From positions 19,020 through 83,019 of the forward strand of contig RQYD01000010.1 of NCBI GenBank assembly GCA_003858485.1: a DNA stretch of 64,000 nt, in the 5' to 3' direction. The notes below the pieces were generated by a model. The model saw only the letters and a program-made list of their open reading frames with translations, was not told the DNA's origin and did no database searches. The stretch is from Clostridiales bacterium COT073_COT-073 (GTDB lineage Bacteria > Bacillota > Clostridia > Lachnospirales > Vallitaleaceae). The position numbers and the translations under genes are program-made. Within the stretch, counting starts at the first letter, position 1, and each line of letters starts with the position of its first letter. Positions 32,800 to 41,646 of the stretch are shown here, piece after piece.

Positions 32800-35109
32800 A
32801 TGAAAAAAGATAAATTCAATATTACCGGTATGAGTTGCTCAGCTTGCTCAGCAGCGGTTGAGCGGAATATCAAAAAAATGGAAGGAGTCAGCTTTTGTGA
32901 GGTCAATTTGCTGGCTAATAATATGCAGGTCGAATATGATGAAGCGGTGGTCAGCGCCGAAGAGATGGTGGCCAAAATTGAAAAAATCGGTTATGGCGCT
33001 TCCCTGGATATGCCTGAAGAAAAAAAGAGGGGCAAAAAAGTAGCCAAAACTGCCTTACAGGAGCAAAAAGATATTCAGGTGGCTGAGCAAAAAGAAATGA
33101 AAACCCGATTGTGGGGGTCGGTTTTATGTATGATCCCGCTGATGTATTTAAGTATGGGGCATATGGTCAATGCACCCATGCCGGCCTTTTTGGATGGAGT
33201 GCAAAATGGAGCGGCCTTTACCTTTAGTCAGTTTTTGCTGACATTGCCGATCGTGCTTTTAAATAAAAAGTATTTTGTTGGCGGCTTTAAGGGACTGATC
33301 AATAAAGCGCCAAATATGGACAGTTTGGTTGCCCTGGGTTCATCAGCAGCGCTGATCTACGGTATTTTTGCTTTTTACCGGATCAGCCATGCGATTGGCA
33401 ATGGACAACTGGAAGTGGCGCATCATTATTTGCATGATCTGTATTTTGAAAGTGCAGCCATGATCCTGACTTTAATTACTGTGGGCAAGAGCCTGGAAAG
33501 CATCAGCAAAGGTAAGACCAAGGCGGCAATGGAAGCGCTGATGAACTTATCGCCTAAAACAGCAATATTGCTGGTAAATGGAGAGGAAAAAGAAATTTTA
33601 CTGGAAGAAGTAAAAATTGGCGATACTCTGGCAGTGAAACCGGGCAGCCGGGTGCCGCTTGACGGAGTGGTGCTGAGCGGGATGTCGGCGGTGGACGAAT
33701 CGGCACTGACCGGGGAAAGTATCCCGGTGGAAAAGCATGCCGGTGATGCCGTTACGGGTGCGACTTTAAATACCAGTGGTTATTTTACTATGCAAGTTAC
33801 CAAAACCGGAGAGGATACGGCTCTGGCCAAAATTATTGCTTTAGTAGAAGAAGCCGGTACTTCCAAAGCGCCGATCGCTAAATTGGCAGATCAAATATCG
33901 GGAGTATTTGTGCCGATCGTCATGGGCATTGCATTAGTTACCTTGATCGGCTGGCTGATGGCTGGACAAACTTTTGAATTTGCCCTGGTCAGAGCCATTT
34001 CGGTCTTGATTATTTCCTGTCCCTGTGCGCTGGGACTGGCTACACCGGTGGCAATTATGGTCGGTACCGGGGTCGGAGCCAAGCATGGTATTTTATATAA
34101 AAATGCTGAAGCACTGGAGAATTTATGCCATATTCAGGTGATGGCAGTTGATAAAACCGGTACCATCACCGAGGGCAAGCCGGTGGTGACAGATGTCAAG
34201 GCATTTCAAATGGATGAACAGAATCTGCTGGCCATTGCGGCAGCACTGGAAGCGAAATCGGAACATCCGATTGCTCTGGCGATTATCGATAAAGCCAAAG
34301 CATCAGGGATCATGGCTTTAAATGCTGAGGAATTTCAAGCTTTGTCTGGTTTGGGTATTCAGGCAAAAATTGAAGGAAAAACATATTTTGCCGGCAATCA
34401 AAGGCTGATGACCGAGCAGGGCTTAGCCGGGGAAAATGAAAAATGGCAAAGCAGCAAGGAATTTGCTCTTAATTACGCCAAAGCCGGAAAAACGCCGCTT
34501 TATTTTGCGGATGAACAAGGCTTGATTGGAATGATTGCGGTAGCCGACCTGCCAAAGGAAAGTAGTAAGCCGGCCATTGCCGGGCTTCAGGCAGAAGGAA
34601 TTGAAGTGGTGATGCTGACTGGTGATAATAAGGAAACAGCGGCGGCGGTTAAAAATATGGTGGGAGTCGATCAGGTGATTGCCGAAGTCCTGCCCCAGGA
34701 TAAAGACAGCGAAGTTAAAAATTTGATGGCCGGTGGCAAAAAGACAGCCATGATCGGGGATGGCATTAATGATGCACCGGCGCTGGCCAGAGCAGATGTT
34801 GGCATTGCCATTGGGGCCGGTACGGATGTGGCCCTGGAGTCAGCCGATATTGTGCTGATGAAAAGTGATTTATATGATGCTTATGTGGCTTATGAATTAT
34901 CGGCAGCCACTCTTAGAAATATCAAAATGAATCTTTTCTGGGCGTTCTTTTATAATGTGATCGGTATTCCGGTGGCGGCCGGGCTTTTATATCCGATCAA
35001 TGGTCTGGTATTAAGCCCAATGATCGGGGCAGCGGCCATGAGTTTTTCCAGTGTGTTTGTAGTTACCAATGCCTTGCGTTTAAATGGCTTTAAGGTAAAG
35101 GGGAAATAA
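32800..35109 (+). CDS. copA: copper-exporting P1B-type ATPase
   Basis: 769 residues from the ATG at 32800 (GGAG 5 nt upstream); an earlier ATG at 32773 has no ribosome site and starts only about 20 nt from the transcript start. One N-terminal heavy-metal domain with GMSCSAC (Cys13, Cys16), eight predicted membrane helices, the actuator TGES loop, the metal-site CPC (407-409), phosphorylation motif DKTGT (Asp451) and the hinge [14 protein letters not shown] motif with this architecture defines Cu+ export (P1B-1). It acts at the cytoplasmic membrane and protects against copper. No copper chaperone follows. Confidence 0.95.
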   Translation: MKKDKFNITGMSCSACSAAVERNIKKMEGVSFCEVNLLANNMQVEYDEAVVSAEEMVAKIEKIGYGASLDMPEEKKRGKKVAKTALQEQKDIQVAEQKEMKTRLWGSVLCMIPLMYLSMGHMVNAPMPAFLDGVQNGAAFTFSQFLLTLPIVLLNKKYFVGGFKGLINKAPNMDSLVALGSSAALIYGIFAFYRISHAIGNGQLEVAHHYLHDLYFESAAMILTLITVGKSLESISKGKTKAAMEALMNLSPKTAILLVNGEEKEILLEEVKIGDTLAVKPGSRVPLDGVVLSGMSAVDESALTGESIPVEKHAGDAVTGATLNTSGYFTMQVTKTGEDTALAKIIALVEEAGTSKAPIAKLADQISGVFVPIVMGIALVTLIGWLMAGQTFEFALVRAISVLIISCPCALGLATPVAIMVGTGVGAKHGILYKNAEALENLCHIQVMAVDKTGTITEGKPVVTDVKAFQMDEQNLLAIAAALEAKSEHPIALAIIDKAKASGIMALNAEEFQALSGLGIQAKIEGKTYFAGNQRLMTEQGLAGENEKWQSSKEFALNYAKAGKTPLYFADEQGLIGMIAVADLPKESSKPAIAGLQAEGIEVVMLTGDNKETAAAVKNMVGVDQVIAEVLPQDKDSEVKNLMAGGKKTAMIGDGINDAPALARADVGIAIGAGTDVALESADIVLMKSDLYDAYVAYELSAATLRNIKMNLFWAFFYNVIGIPVAAGLLYPINGLVLSPMIGAAAMSFSSVFVVTNALRLNGFKVKGK

Positions 35110-35179
35110 CCAAGTCAAGCGGATACTGACAAATTTAAAGAACCGGCAAAGTTAAAAAAATGAATATAAGACTTTAAAT

Positions 35180-35272
35180 GGGCTGTTGCAAAAACAGATT
35201 TCACATAAGATATCCTGGTGAATCCTACCTTATATCTTATGTGAAAATCTTAAAAGGCAACCGGCCCTTTTA
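35180..35272. repeat. family B palindrome, copy 2 (after copA)
   Basis: GGGCTGTTGC at the left pairs imperfectly with GGCAACCGGCCC at the right. Inside, TTTCACATAAGATAT (35199-35213) pairs perfectly with ATATCTTATGTGAAA (35232-35246). Followed by a T-rich tract, it probably also ends the copA transcript. It shares the ends and inner stem with the copy at 46301. Confidence 0.75.
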
Positions 35273-35468
35273 TTTTTACTTACTGCCATCAAGGCAAGGC
35301 CGGTTTTCCAGCAAATGAAAAATGACTTACCGAAATCAAAAAGCCAGAATCGGCTGTAATTTTGGGAGTTACCAGACAGGCCATACTGGTTCGGCTGCGA
35401 TCATTTTGGCCAAATTATCTTGTATTAACTGGGTTTGCAGTGGCTCAAACTAAAATAAAAATATGGTA
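35273..35468. other. intergenic stretch without recognised features
   Basis: About 195 bp between the family B element and the next promoter; I see no gene or RNA. Confidence 0.4.
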
Positions 35469-35497
35469 TTGACAAAACTGTATATACTATATATAAT
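35469..35497 (+). promoter_or_regulatory. promoter of the GntR-ABC operon
   Basis: Perfect consensus: TTGACA (35469-35474), 17 bp, TATAAT (35492-35497). Confidence 0.88.
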
Positions 35498-35507
35498 GTG
35501 TATATAG
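35478..35507. promoter_or_regulatory. probable GntR operator over the -10 box
   Basis: CTGTATATAC and GTGTATATAG form 10-bp inverted arms (8 of 10 matching) separated by 10 bp and flanking the -10 box. Confidence 0.55.
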
Positions 35508-35538
35508 AAAATACACAGAAAAGTGAGGAGCTAAGAAA

Positions 35539-35925
35539 TTGAATATTATAATTTCCAATAACTCAGATAAACCACTTTATCAACAGATCAAAGAGCAGAT
35601 TAAGGATGCGATTTTTAAAGGGGAATTAAACGAAGGAGAAATTTTGCCATCAATTCGTGAATTTGCTAATGATATTCAAGTAAGCGTATTAACAATCCGG
35701 CGGGTGTACAGTGATTTAGAAAAGGAAGGTTTTGCTGTTAGTCATGCCGGGCGTGGAACTTTTGTATCCAAAGGTAATCTTGAATTGTTGAGGGACTCAA
35801 AGCGACGGAATATTGAAGTGGAAATGCAAAAGATAATACATACTGCCAGGTTATTTGGCATTACTAAGGCGGAATTGGGTGAAATTTTGGATATCTTATT
35901 TGATGAGGAGATTGAAAATGGATAA
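35539..35925 (+). CDS. GntR family (YtrA-type) transcriptional regulator
   Basis: 128 residues starting at TTG 35539, with GAGGAG 8 nt upstream. Winged-helix domain (about 10-75; LPSIREFANDIQVSVLTIRR contains the recognition helix) plus a short helical tail. Typical of regulators that head ABC-transporter operons. It overlaps the ATPase gene by 8 nt, and an inverted repeat over the promoter suggests autorepression. Confidence 0.9.
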   Translation: MNIIISNNSDKPLYQQIKEQIKDAIFKGELNEGEILPSIREFANDIQVSVLTIRRVYSDLEKEGFAVSHAGRGTFVSKGNLELLRDSKRRNIEVEMQKIIHTARLFGITKAELGEILDILFDEEIENG

Positions 35926-36781
35926 TGTAATTATTGCAAAAAAACTCCAAAAATCATATCAGGGATTTCAACTAAAAAATATTGATCTGGAGATACCATT
36001 GGGCTGTGTTACCGGTATGATAGGCGTAAACGGTTCCGGAAAAACAACAATTGTAAAATGTCTTTTGAATTTGATATCCCGTCAAGAAGGAATGATTCAA
36101 TTTTGGGGTCTTGATCTTGACTTTCATGAGCAGGAAATAAAAAATCGAGTAGGTGTCGTTCTGGGAGAAAATACATTTTATGAAAGTTTAACTTTATTGG
36201 AAATGAAAAATATATTTGCGGCGGCATATAAAAATTGGAGGGAAGATATTTTTAGAAAATATATGAACCATTTTGGGCTTGATTCCAGAAAAAAAATATT
36301 TTCTTTATCACGGGAAATGAAGGCACAGTTTGCTTTATGTTTGGCATTATCGCATCAAGCGGAACTGCTGATCATGGATGAACCGACCACTGGACTTGAC
36401 CCAATGACCCGCAAGGAGATGATCAATATTTTGCTTGAATATATGAAAACAGATGGACGTTCCGTATTGTTTTTAACTCATACGGTATCTGATTTGGATA
36501 AATTTGCTGATGTAATTATTTTGGTTGATCATGGACAGGTCATATTCCTGGAAGAAAAAGATGTTTTAGAAGATAAGCATAAACGGATAAGAGGAAGAAT
36601 CGAGCAACTTGATCCTCAAATCAGAAAATTATTTTTAGCAATTGAAGAAACAGGGTATGGATTTCAGGGGATATGTAAAGATTACCGACAAATAAAGGAG
36701 ATCTGCCCGCAACTGCCGATGGAGAGGGTTGGTATTGAGAATATCATGTTAGCTTACTTAAAGGGAGGAGTACATGCTTAA
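35918..36781 (+). CDS. ABC transporter ATP-binding protein
   Basis: 287 residues from the ATG at 35918 (GAGGAG upstream). Walker A is GVNGSGKTT (about 35-43), the signature-like segment is LSREMKAQFAL, a degenerate version of LSGGQ, and Walker B is LLIMDEPTTGLDP. The degenerate signature and the extended C-terminal domain are typical of the YtrB/BcrA-like drug or peptide exporters under GntR control. It pairs with the membrane gene overlapping its 3' end by 8 nt. The substrate is unknown; protection against envelope-active compounds is a family-based guess. Confidence 0.9.
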   Translation: MDNVIIAKKLQKSYQGFQLKNIDLEIPLGCVTGMIGVNGSGKTTIVKCLLNLISRQEGMIQFWGLDLDFHEQEIKNRVGVVLGENTFYESLTLLEMKNIFAAAYKNWREDIFRKYMNHFGLDSRKKIFSLSREMKAQFALCLALSHQAELLIMDEPTTGLDPMTRKEMINILLEYMKTDGRSVLFLTHTVSDLDKFADVIILVDHGQVIFLEEKDVLEDKHKRIRGRIEQLDPQIRKLFLAIEETGYGFQGICKDYRQIKEICPQLPMERVGIENIMLAYLKGGVHA

Positions 36782-37415
36782 TTTTTTGATCAAAGATTAT
36801 TTATTGCTCAGGCGAAATATCTGGATGATTGTGGTGTTGACTTTGGTACTTCCGTTAATCGTCAGGCTGATTGATTTTACGCTACCAGGCACAATTTCTT
36901 TTTTTTACATGATTATCATGAGTCCCCTGCTAACAGAATACTCTTTATCAATGGAAGAAGAAAAAAATGCGGATGCTTTGGCATACATATGTTCTCTTCC
37001 CAATGGCAGGAGAAATTATGTTTATGCTAAGTATATGGGAGCATTCCTTGTTATATTATATTGTTTGCTTGTTTATTGCGGAATGTATTTTATTTTTTAT
37101 TCAGGCAAATCTTTTTACAGCAGTACGGTTGTTAAAATACTTTTTTGTGGTATCAGTTTGATGGCTGTTTACATTCCGGTAGACATCAAACATGGTATAA
37201 ATGGGGTAAAATATATATTTATTCCAACCGTGCTGCTTGTTTCATCTGGCCCGCTTTTTTTTTCGAGATTATTGACGGACAATGGATGGAAAGAAGCAAT
37301 GCACTATGTAATTACCAAAAATGAAAATATACTTATTTTGATTTTTGTTGGTGTCTGTGTATATGGAATTTCCGCAATGATTTCAATAAGAATTATGCGC
37401 AGAAAGGAAGTATGA
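36774..37415 (+). CDS. ABC-2 type membrane permease subunit
   Basis: 213 residues, about six hydrophobic segments, beginning LIKDYLLLRRN, the usual cytosolic start of ABC-2 family permeases (DUF/ABC2_membrane_5 type). It overlaps the ATPase gene by 8 nt and is the last gene before a perfect terminator. It forms the channel of the exporter. Confidence 0.82.
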   Translation: MLNFLIKDYLLLRRNIWMIVVLTLVLPLIVRLIDFTLPGTISFFYMIIMSPLLTEYSLSMEEEKNADALAYICSLPNGRRNYVYAKYMGAFLVILYCLLVYCGMYFIFYSGKSFYSSTVVKILFCGISLMAVYIPVDIKHGINGVKYIFIPTVLLVSSGPLFFSRLLTDNGWKEAMHYVITKNENILILIFVGVCVYGISAMISIRIMRRKEV

Positions 37416-37436
37416 AGACGAGCCAGATGCCAAGAC

Positions 37437-37474
37437 ACAGAGCCAATAGTATAAAATGCTATTGGCTCTGTTTA
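37437..37474 (+). terminator. terminator after the first ABC operon
   Basis: A 13-bp perfect stem (ACAGAGCCAATAG / CTATTGGCTCTGT) with a 9-nt loop, followed by TT. The second ABC unit therefore needs its own promoter or read-through. Confidence 0.75.
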
Positions 37475-37511
37475 AATATAGCGATAAATTAAAATATGAC
37501 ACAGAAATAAT

Positions 37512-37628
37512 TTGAAAACAGGAAAAGGAGAAAAAACAAAAGAAGATTGTAAATGGTATGTGAATAATGTTTCTACTATTGTGAAAGAAAGGTTTCCGAT
37601 CATGGAAATGGTGGAAGGAGGAGTGTAA
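37512..37628 (+). CDS. possible small ORF or 3' gene remnant before the second ABC unit
   Basis: A 38-codon frame from TTG 37512 to TAA 37626-37628, reading KTKEDCKWYVNNVSTIVKER and onward. The stop overlaps the next ATG (TAATG), the coupling typical of operon neighbours. It has no Shine-Dalgarno site, so it may be the surviving 3' end of a lost gene, such as a second regulator by analogy with the first unit. Confidence 0.3.
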   Translation: MKTGKGEKTKEDCKWYVNNVSTIVKERFPIMEMVEGGV

Positions 37629-38473
37629 TGGATTATAGCATGGAGATAAATGGTGTGGTAAAAAGTTATCCGGGATCTTCTTTTATTTTGGATAATATTC
37701 ATATGCAGATCCCATATGGAAAGATCATTGGCTTAATTGGCGAAAATGGAGCGGGAAAGACAACATTAATTCAATTGATTTTAAATCAAATATCAGCAGA
37801 TAGCGGAAATATTAAAATTTTTGGTATGAATCACCGGAAAATGGAAAAGGATATTAAATCAAAAATTGGTTTTGTTATGGATGAATGCTGTTTTCATACC
37901 TGCTTATCGGCAAAGGAAGTAGGCAAAATTTTGAAATATATTTATCTTCAGTGGAATAATAAGGATTTTGAGGTGTATTTAAGCAGATTTGAAATTGATC
38001 AGGAAAAAAGAATTACAGAACTATCAAAAGGGATGAAAAATAAATTGATGTTGGCCACAGCTTTAGCCCACAATCCAGATATTTTGATTTTGGATGAGAT
38101 AACATCCGGGCTTGATCCGGTAGTCAGAGATGATATTTTGAATATTTTAAAAGATTTTATAGCCACTCAGAAAAAAAGTGTATTTTTTTCTACGCATATT
38201 ACCAGTGATTTAGATAAGGCAGCCGATATAATTGCATTTATTCATAAAGGAAAGCTGGTATTTATGGAAGAAAAGGAAAAAATAAAAAATACTTTTCGGA
38301 TATATTCTTGTTCCAACGAAAAAACAGATAATATAAAAAATTCTGAAATTTGTGCAAAATACTATGAAAATGGTCAATGGCACTTTTTGCTAAAAAACTC
38401 AAAATCAGAAATAATTGGTAAAGAACCGACTCTGGATGAGATCATGTTGCTTTTTATTAAGGGAGGAAGATAG
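37628..38473 (+). CDS. ABC transporter ATP-binding protein
   Basis: 281 residues. Walker A GENGAGKTT (about 38-46), signature-like segment LSKGMKNKLML, Walker B ILILDEITSGLDP. A paralogue of the ATPase at 35918, with the same degenerate signature and C-terminal extension. AAGGAGGAG precedes the ATG. The 38473 stop is 1 nt before the permease start. Confidence 0.9.
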   Translation: MDYSMEINGVVKSYPGSSFILDNIHMQIPYGKIIGLIGENGAGKTTLIQLILNQISADSGNIKIFGMNHRKMEKDIKSKIGFVMDECCFHTCLSAKEVGKILKYIYLQWNNKDFEVYLSRFEIDQEKRITELSKGMKNKLMLATALAHNPDILILDEITSGLDPVVRDDILNILKDFIATQKKSVFFSTHITSDLDKAADIIAFIHKGKLVFMEEKEKIKNTFRIYSCSNEKTDNIKNSEICAKYYENGQWHFLLKNSKSEIIGKEPTLDEIMLLFIKGGR

Positions 38474-38474
38474 G

Positions 38475-39104
38475 ATGAGAGGATTATTGATAAAAGATGG
38501 TTATTTGATTCTGAAAAATCTTAGTATGATTTATTTGGCTGCCTTTTTAATGGCAATTTTACCTGGATTCCGTAATCCGTCAATGCTATTGCCATTACTA
38601 TCTATGTTAGTGGCAGTTGTTTTAGGCAGTCAGGTAGCGGTAACCTTGTCCTGGGACGAAAAAGCCAAGTGGAAAACCATGCTGGTTTCATTTCCGCTTT
38701 CGGTTTTTCAGGAAGTGGCCGGGAAGTATGTACTTAGCCTGATCCTGAGTATAATTTCATTTATAGCAGTATGTTTATTGGGCGGACTGGCCAGAAGAGC
38801 GAATATAATAATGGATCAGAATATTATTTTATTTGCCGGACTAAGTTTTTGCGTGTGTTTGCTTTATAATATGATTATGATACCGGCAACTTATTTATTC
38901 GGATCAGGAAAAAGCCGAATGGTATTGATTATCTTTGTCGGTGTGCTCCCAACAGTTGCAGCATTGCTTTTACGAACATTGAGGATTGATATAACCAGAA
39001 TTTCATTTGACCGCAGATTTCTTGCGGTAATGCTGTTTTCAGGGATGATAATATTACTAACCATTTCTTTTTTCATTTCCTATATGAAGCAAAAAGTCAG
39101 ATAA
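38475..39104 (+). CDS. ABC-2 type membrane permease subunit
   Basis: 209 residues from the ATG at 38475 (GGGAGG upstream), six predicted helices, N-terminus RGLLIKDGYLILKN, the same pattern as the permease at 36774. With the preceding ATPase it forms a second exporter of the same type, probably from duplication of the module. Followed by a terminator. Confidence 0.82.
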   Translation: MRGLLIKDGYLILKNLSMIYLAAFLMAILPGFRNPSMLLPLLSMLVAVVLGSQVAVTLSWDEKAKWKTMLVSFPLSVFQEVAGKYVLSLILSIISFIAVCLLGGLARRANIIMDQNIILFAGLSFCVCLLYNMIMIPATYLFGSGKSRMVLIIFVGVLPTVAALLLRTLRIDITRISFDRRFLAVMLFSGMIILLTISFFISYMKQKVR

Positions 39105-39228
39105 TATTATCAGGGCACTTTTTTAAATATTAAGATAGAATCAGTAGAAAGAGGTCTTGTGGACCTGAGAAAATAGGGAAAAGCAGAGATTGATTGGCTT
39201 AAAGGAAAATGAGAATAAGGATTTAAAT

Positions 39229-39265
39229 ATCTTCAGCTTAAATTATGGGGCTGGAGATTTTTTTA
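39229..39265 (+). terminator. terminator after the second ABC unit
   Basis: ATCTTCAGC (39229-39237) pairs with GCTGGAGAT (39250-39258; one G-U), followed by TTTTTTT. Confidence 0.82.
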
Positions 39266-39298
39266 TCTTATTTATTTTGAGTTTCTAATAAAAAACAA

Positions 39299-39328
39299 TT
39301 GACAAATATTAAAGATCAGCAGTATAAT
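39299..39328 (+). promoter_or_regulatory. promoter of the TetR-MATE operon
   Basis: TTGACA (39299-39304), 18-bp spacer, TATAAT (39323-39328). Confidence 0.82.
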
Positions 39329-39331
39329 TTG

Positions 39332-39355
39332 CTTATCGACGTTAACGTCGATAAG
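39332..39355. promoter_or_regulatory. TetR operator, perfect 24-bp palindrome
   Basis: CTTATCGACGTT followed by its exact complement. It begins 3 bp after the -10 box and its last bases form the start of the AAGGAGG ribosome site of the tetR gene. Placement and symmetry are those of an autoregulatory operator. Confidence 0.85.
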
Positions 39356-39364
39356 GAGGTTGAA

Positions 39365-39967
39365 ATGGTAAAATTTAAAAGGTTAACAGAGGAAGAGCGC
39401 AGGGAACAAATACAAACAGCAGCCAAAAAAGTTTTTTTGAAAAAAGGATTTCAAAAAACGACAATGGAAGACATTATTGCCGAAAGTGGGATGTCGAAGG
39501 GAGGGGTGTATAATTATTATAAAAATACCAGTGATATTTTGCATGACTTAATGATTGCAGGTACCAAATATCGGTTTCAGATAATGGCCAAAGATTTTTC
39601 AAATCAGCAGCTTAGCGGACAGGAGATTTTGGTGGAAGCAATGATTGATAAAATGCTGGACTATAATGAGTACAAAGCAATTTATGCAATCCTGCTTCAG
39701 GAGATGAAGTATGATGAGAAATTAAGGCAATTATATGAAAGACTTAAGCAAGAAAGTATGGACATGTTTTTTGATTTTTTGCAGGAAAATGGATTACATT
39801 GGTCTGAAAAATTAGTATATGGTGAAGCCATCATTGCCCTCATTAACAGCATGATTTTAGGGGTGGAGCTTTTGCCGGTAAGGGAAATTTTTCAGCAAAA
39901 CCGGGAAATGTTCCGGTTGATGTTAAGATCTCTCCTGCAAGGCGGAATGGAGGATAAAAGTGAATAA
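39365..39967 (+). CDS. TetR family transcriptional regulator
   Basis: 200 residues from the ATG at 39365 (AAGGAGG at 39353-39359). N-terminal HTH with MEDIIAESGMSKGGVYNYY (about 35-53). The C-terminal ligand domain is helical and variable. It overlaps the MATE gene by 8 nt and a perfect palindrome covers its transcription start, so it most likely represses the regulator-efflux operon until a substrate of the pump binds. Confidence 0.93.
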   Translation: MVKFKRLTEEERREQIQTAAKKVFLKKGFQKTTMEDIIAESGMSKGGVYNYYKNTSDILHDLMIAGTKYRFQIMAKDFSNQQLSGQEILVEAMIDKMLDYNEYKAIYAILLQEMKYDEKLRQLYERLKQESMDMFFDFLQENGLHWSEKLVYGEAIIALINSMILGVELLPVREIFQQNREMFRLMLRSLLQGGMEDKSE

Positions 39968-41327
39968 AGATAAGCAACAGCAGATGATTTTAAATGATAA
40001 TTTATGGAGTGTGATGTGGCGGCTTTCCTGGCCGGCAGTCGTGGCTATGGTGTTATATGGGCTGAATGTAATATTTGATGCGATTTTTGTTGGGCGATAT
40101 GTTGGCGAATCAGCATTAGCCGGTGTATCCATTGCCTATCCATTGACCCAGTTGCCGCTGGGCATTGGTTCCTTGATTGGGGTTGGTGCCGGCTCTTATT
40201 TAAGTATTCTAATTGGTCGGCAAGATCAGGCAAAGCAGGCAAGAATCGTAGGCAATGTCAATTATCTGGTGCTGGTGTCAGGTATATTATTTGGCATTAT
40301 CGGCTTATTGGGCATGACACCAATGCTGAAAATAATGGGCGCAGCCGGAACCGAATTGGTTTTTGCAGAAGAGTATTTTCGGATTGCATTATTTGGCTCG
40401 ATTTTTTGGATTGGTGGAATTGGCTATAATATGATTATTCGGGCAGAGGGGAAAATGGGTACCGCCGCCTGGATGATGGGAGTAGGACTGATTACCAATG
40501 TGATTGCTAATTATATTTTTATGGCCATCCTCGATATGGGAGTAAAAGGAGCGGCCTGGGGCACTAATATTGGTATGTTTGTATATATTCTTTTGTTTTT
40601 TATTTACTGTCATCAGGGTAAGGCCAGCTTTCCGGCCAACGAAAAAGCAATTTATCGGGATAAAGCAATGGTTAAGGAAATCCTGGGTCTTGGATTTCCG
40701 TCACTATTGATGACCATCATGTATGTGATTCAGGGGATTGTGGTGCTGAAAGCGCTGAATAATTATGGTACGATGGAAGATGTCGCTTTTTATGGAGTAG
40801 CCTTTCGACTCTATAATTTGTTTTTAACACCAATTTATGGGTTGATGCGGGCGTTTCAGCCGGTGGCCGGAATTAATTTCGGTGCCGGGAAATACGAAAG
40901 GGTGATTTCTGCTTTTAAAATTTTTGCACTGGTGGCAGCAATTTTAATGCTTCCTTTATGGCTGGCTTCCATGATTTTCCCGCAGCAAACATTGGGAGTG
41001 ATGCTTCCTACCAGAGCTTTGCTGCCGCATGAAATTACCAATTTTCGGATTTTAGTGGCGATTGCGCCGGGACTGCCTTTGATGCTGATGGCAATGACTT
41101 TCTGGCCAGCTATCAAAAAGCCAAAACCGGCGGGAATGCTGGGAATTGCCAGGCAAGCAGTGCTGTATATTCCAGCCATGATCATTTTGCCGAAATTATT
41201 TGGCATTGACTGGATTTACAGAGGTTCAACTTTGATTGATGCTTTTTTATGTATTCTGGTGGTATTTTTGATTCGTATGGAATTTGTCGTTCTCAGAAAA
41301 GAAAAAGTAAGTGTGGAGATGGAATAA
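39960..41327 (+). CDS. MATE family efflux transporter
   Basis: 455 residues starting at GTG 39960, with GGAGG inside the end of tetR. Twelve predicted helices in two halves, the family start LWSVMWRLSWPAVVAMVLYG, and the conserved GxGxxS-type GVGAGSYLSILIGR segment in the first half. Na+- or H+-driven multidrug export at the cytoplasmic membrane. Its operon position behind TetR suggests a drug-inducible pump; the substrate is unknown. Confidence 0.92.
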   Translation: MNKDKQQQMILNDNLWSVMWRLSWPAVVAMVLYGLNVIFDAIFVGRYVGESALAGVSIAYPLTQLPLGIGSLIGVGAGSYLSILIGRQDQAKQARIVGNVNYLVLVSGILFGIIGLLGMTPMLKIMGAAGTELVFAEEYFRIALFGSIFWIGGIGYNMIIRAEGKMGTAAWMMGVGLITNVIANYIFMAILDMGVKGAAWGTNIGMFVYILLFFIYCHQGKASFPANEKAIYRDKAMVKEILGLGFPSLLMTIMYVIQGIVVLKALNNYGTMEDVAFYGVAFRLYNLFLTPIYGLMRAFQPVAGINFGAGKYERVISAFKIFALVAAILMLPLWLASMIFPQQTLGVMLPTRALLPHEITNFRILVAIAPGLPLMLMAMTFWPAIKKPKPAGMLGIARQAVLYIPAMIILPKLFGIDWIYRGSTLIDAFLCILVVFLIRMEFVVLRKEKVSVEME

Positions 41328-41442
41328 GGTATACGGCCGGACATGCCTTCAAGATATCGGAACAGCATAAATTTTTCTGATTTTTTGTATCTATCCCAAA
41401 TTTTATCAACCATATAGAATAAGAATGTCTAAATGGAATATA

Positions 41443-41489
41443 AAAATGTAACATTTTATGCTAGGATATCTTTGTTAGCGATCACTAAC
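41443..41489. promoter_or_regulatory. two palindromes upstream of the AraC-type gene
   Basis: AAAATGT-A-ACATTTT (41443-41457) and GTTAG-CGATCA-CTAAC (41474-41489) are perfect inverted repeats 150-200 bp before the araC-like ATG. They are candidate operator sites; the regulator is unknown. The rest of the 319-bp gap (41328-41646) shows nothing else. Confidence 0.4.
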
Positions 41490-41646
41490 TGAATAAAATT
41501 AAGGAATGATTGACTTTTAAAACCAGCTATGGGTGGGAATACAGATGCTATTATCGGGTTTATAGGCAGTTGGATGTTTTTGCCTTGCTGATATGGCTGG
41601 TGCCTGTAGTGTTATGATAACTCTATCCATTTAGAGGAGTGATAGT

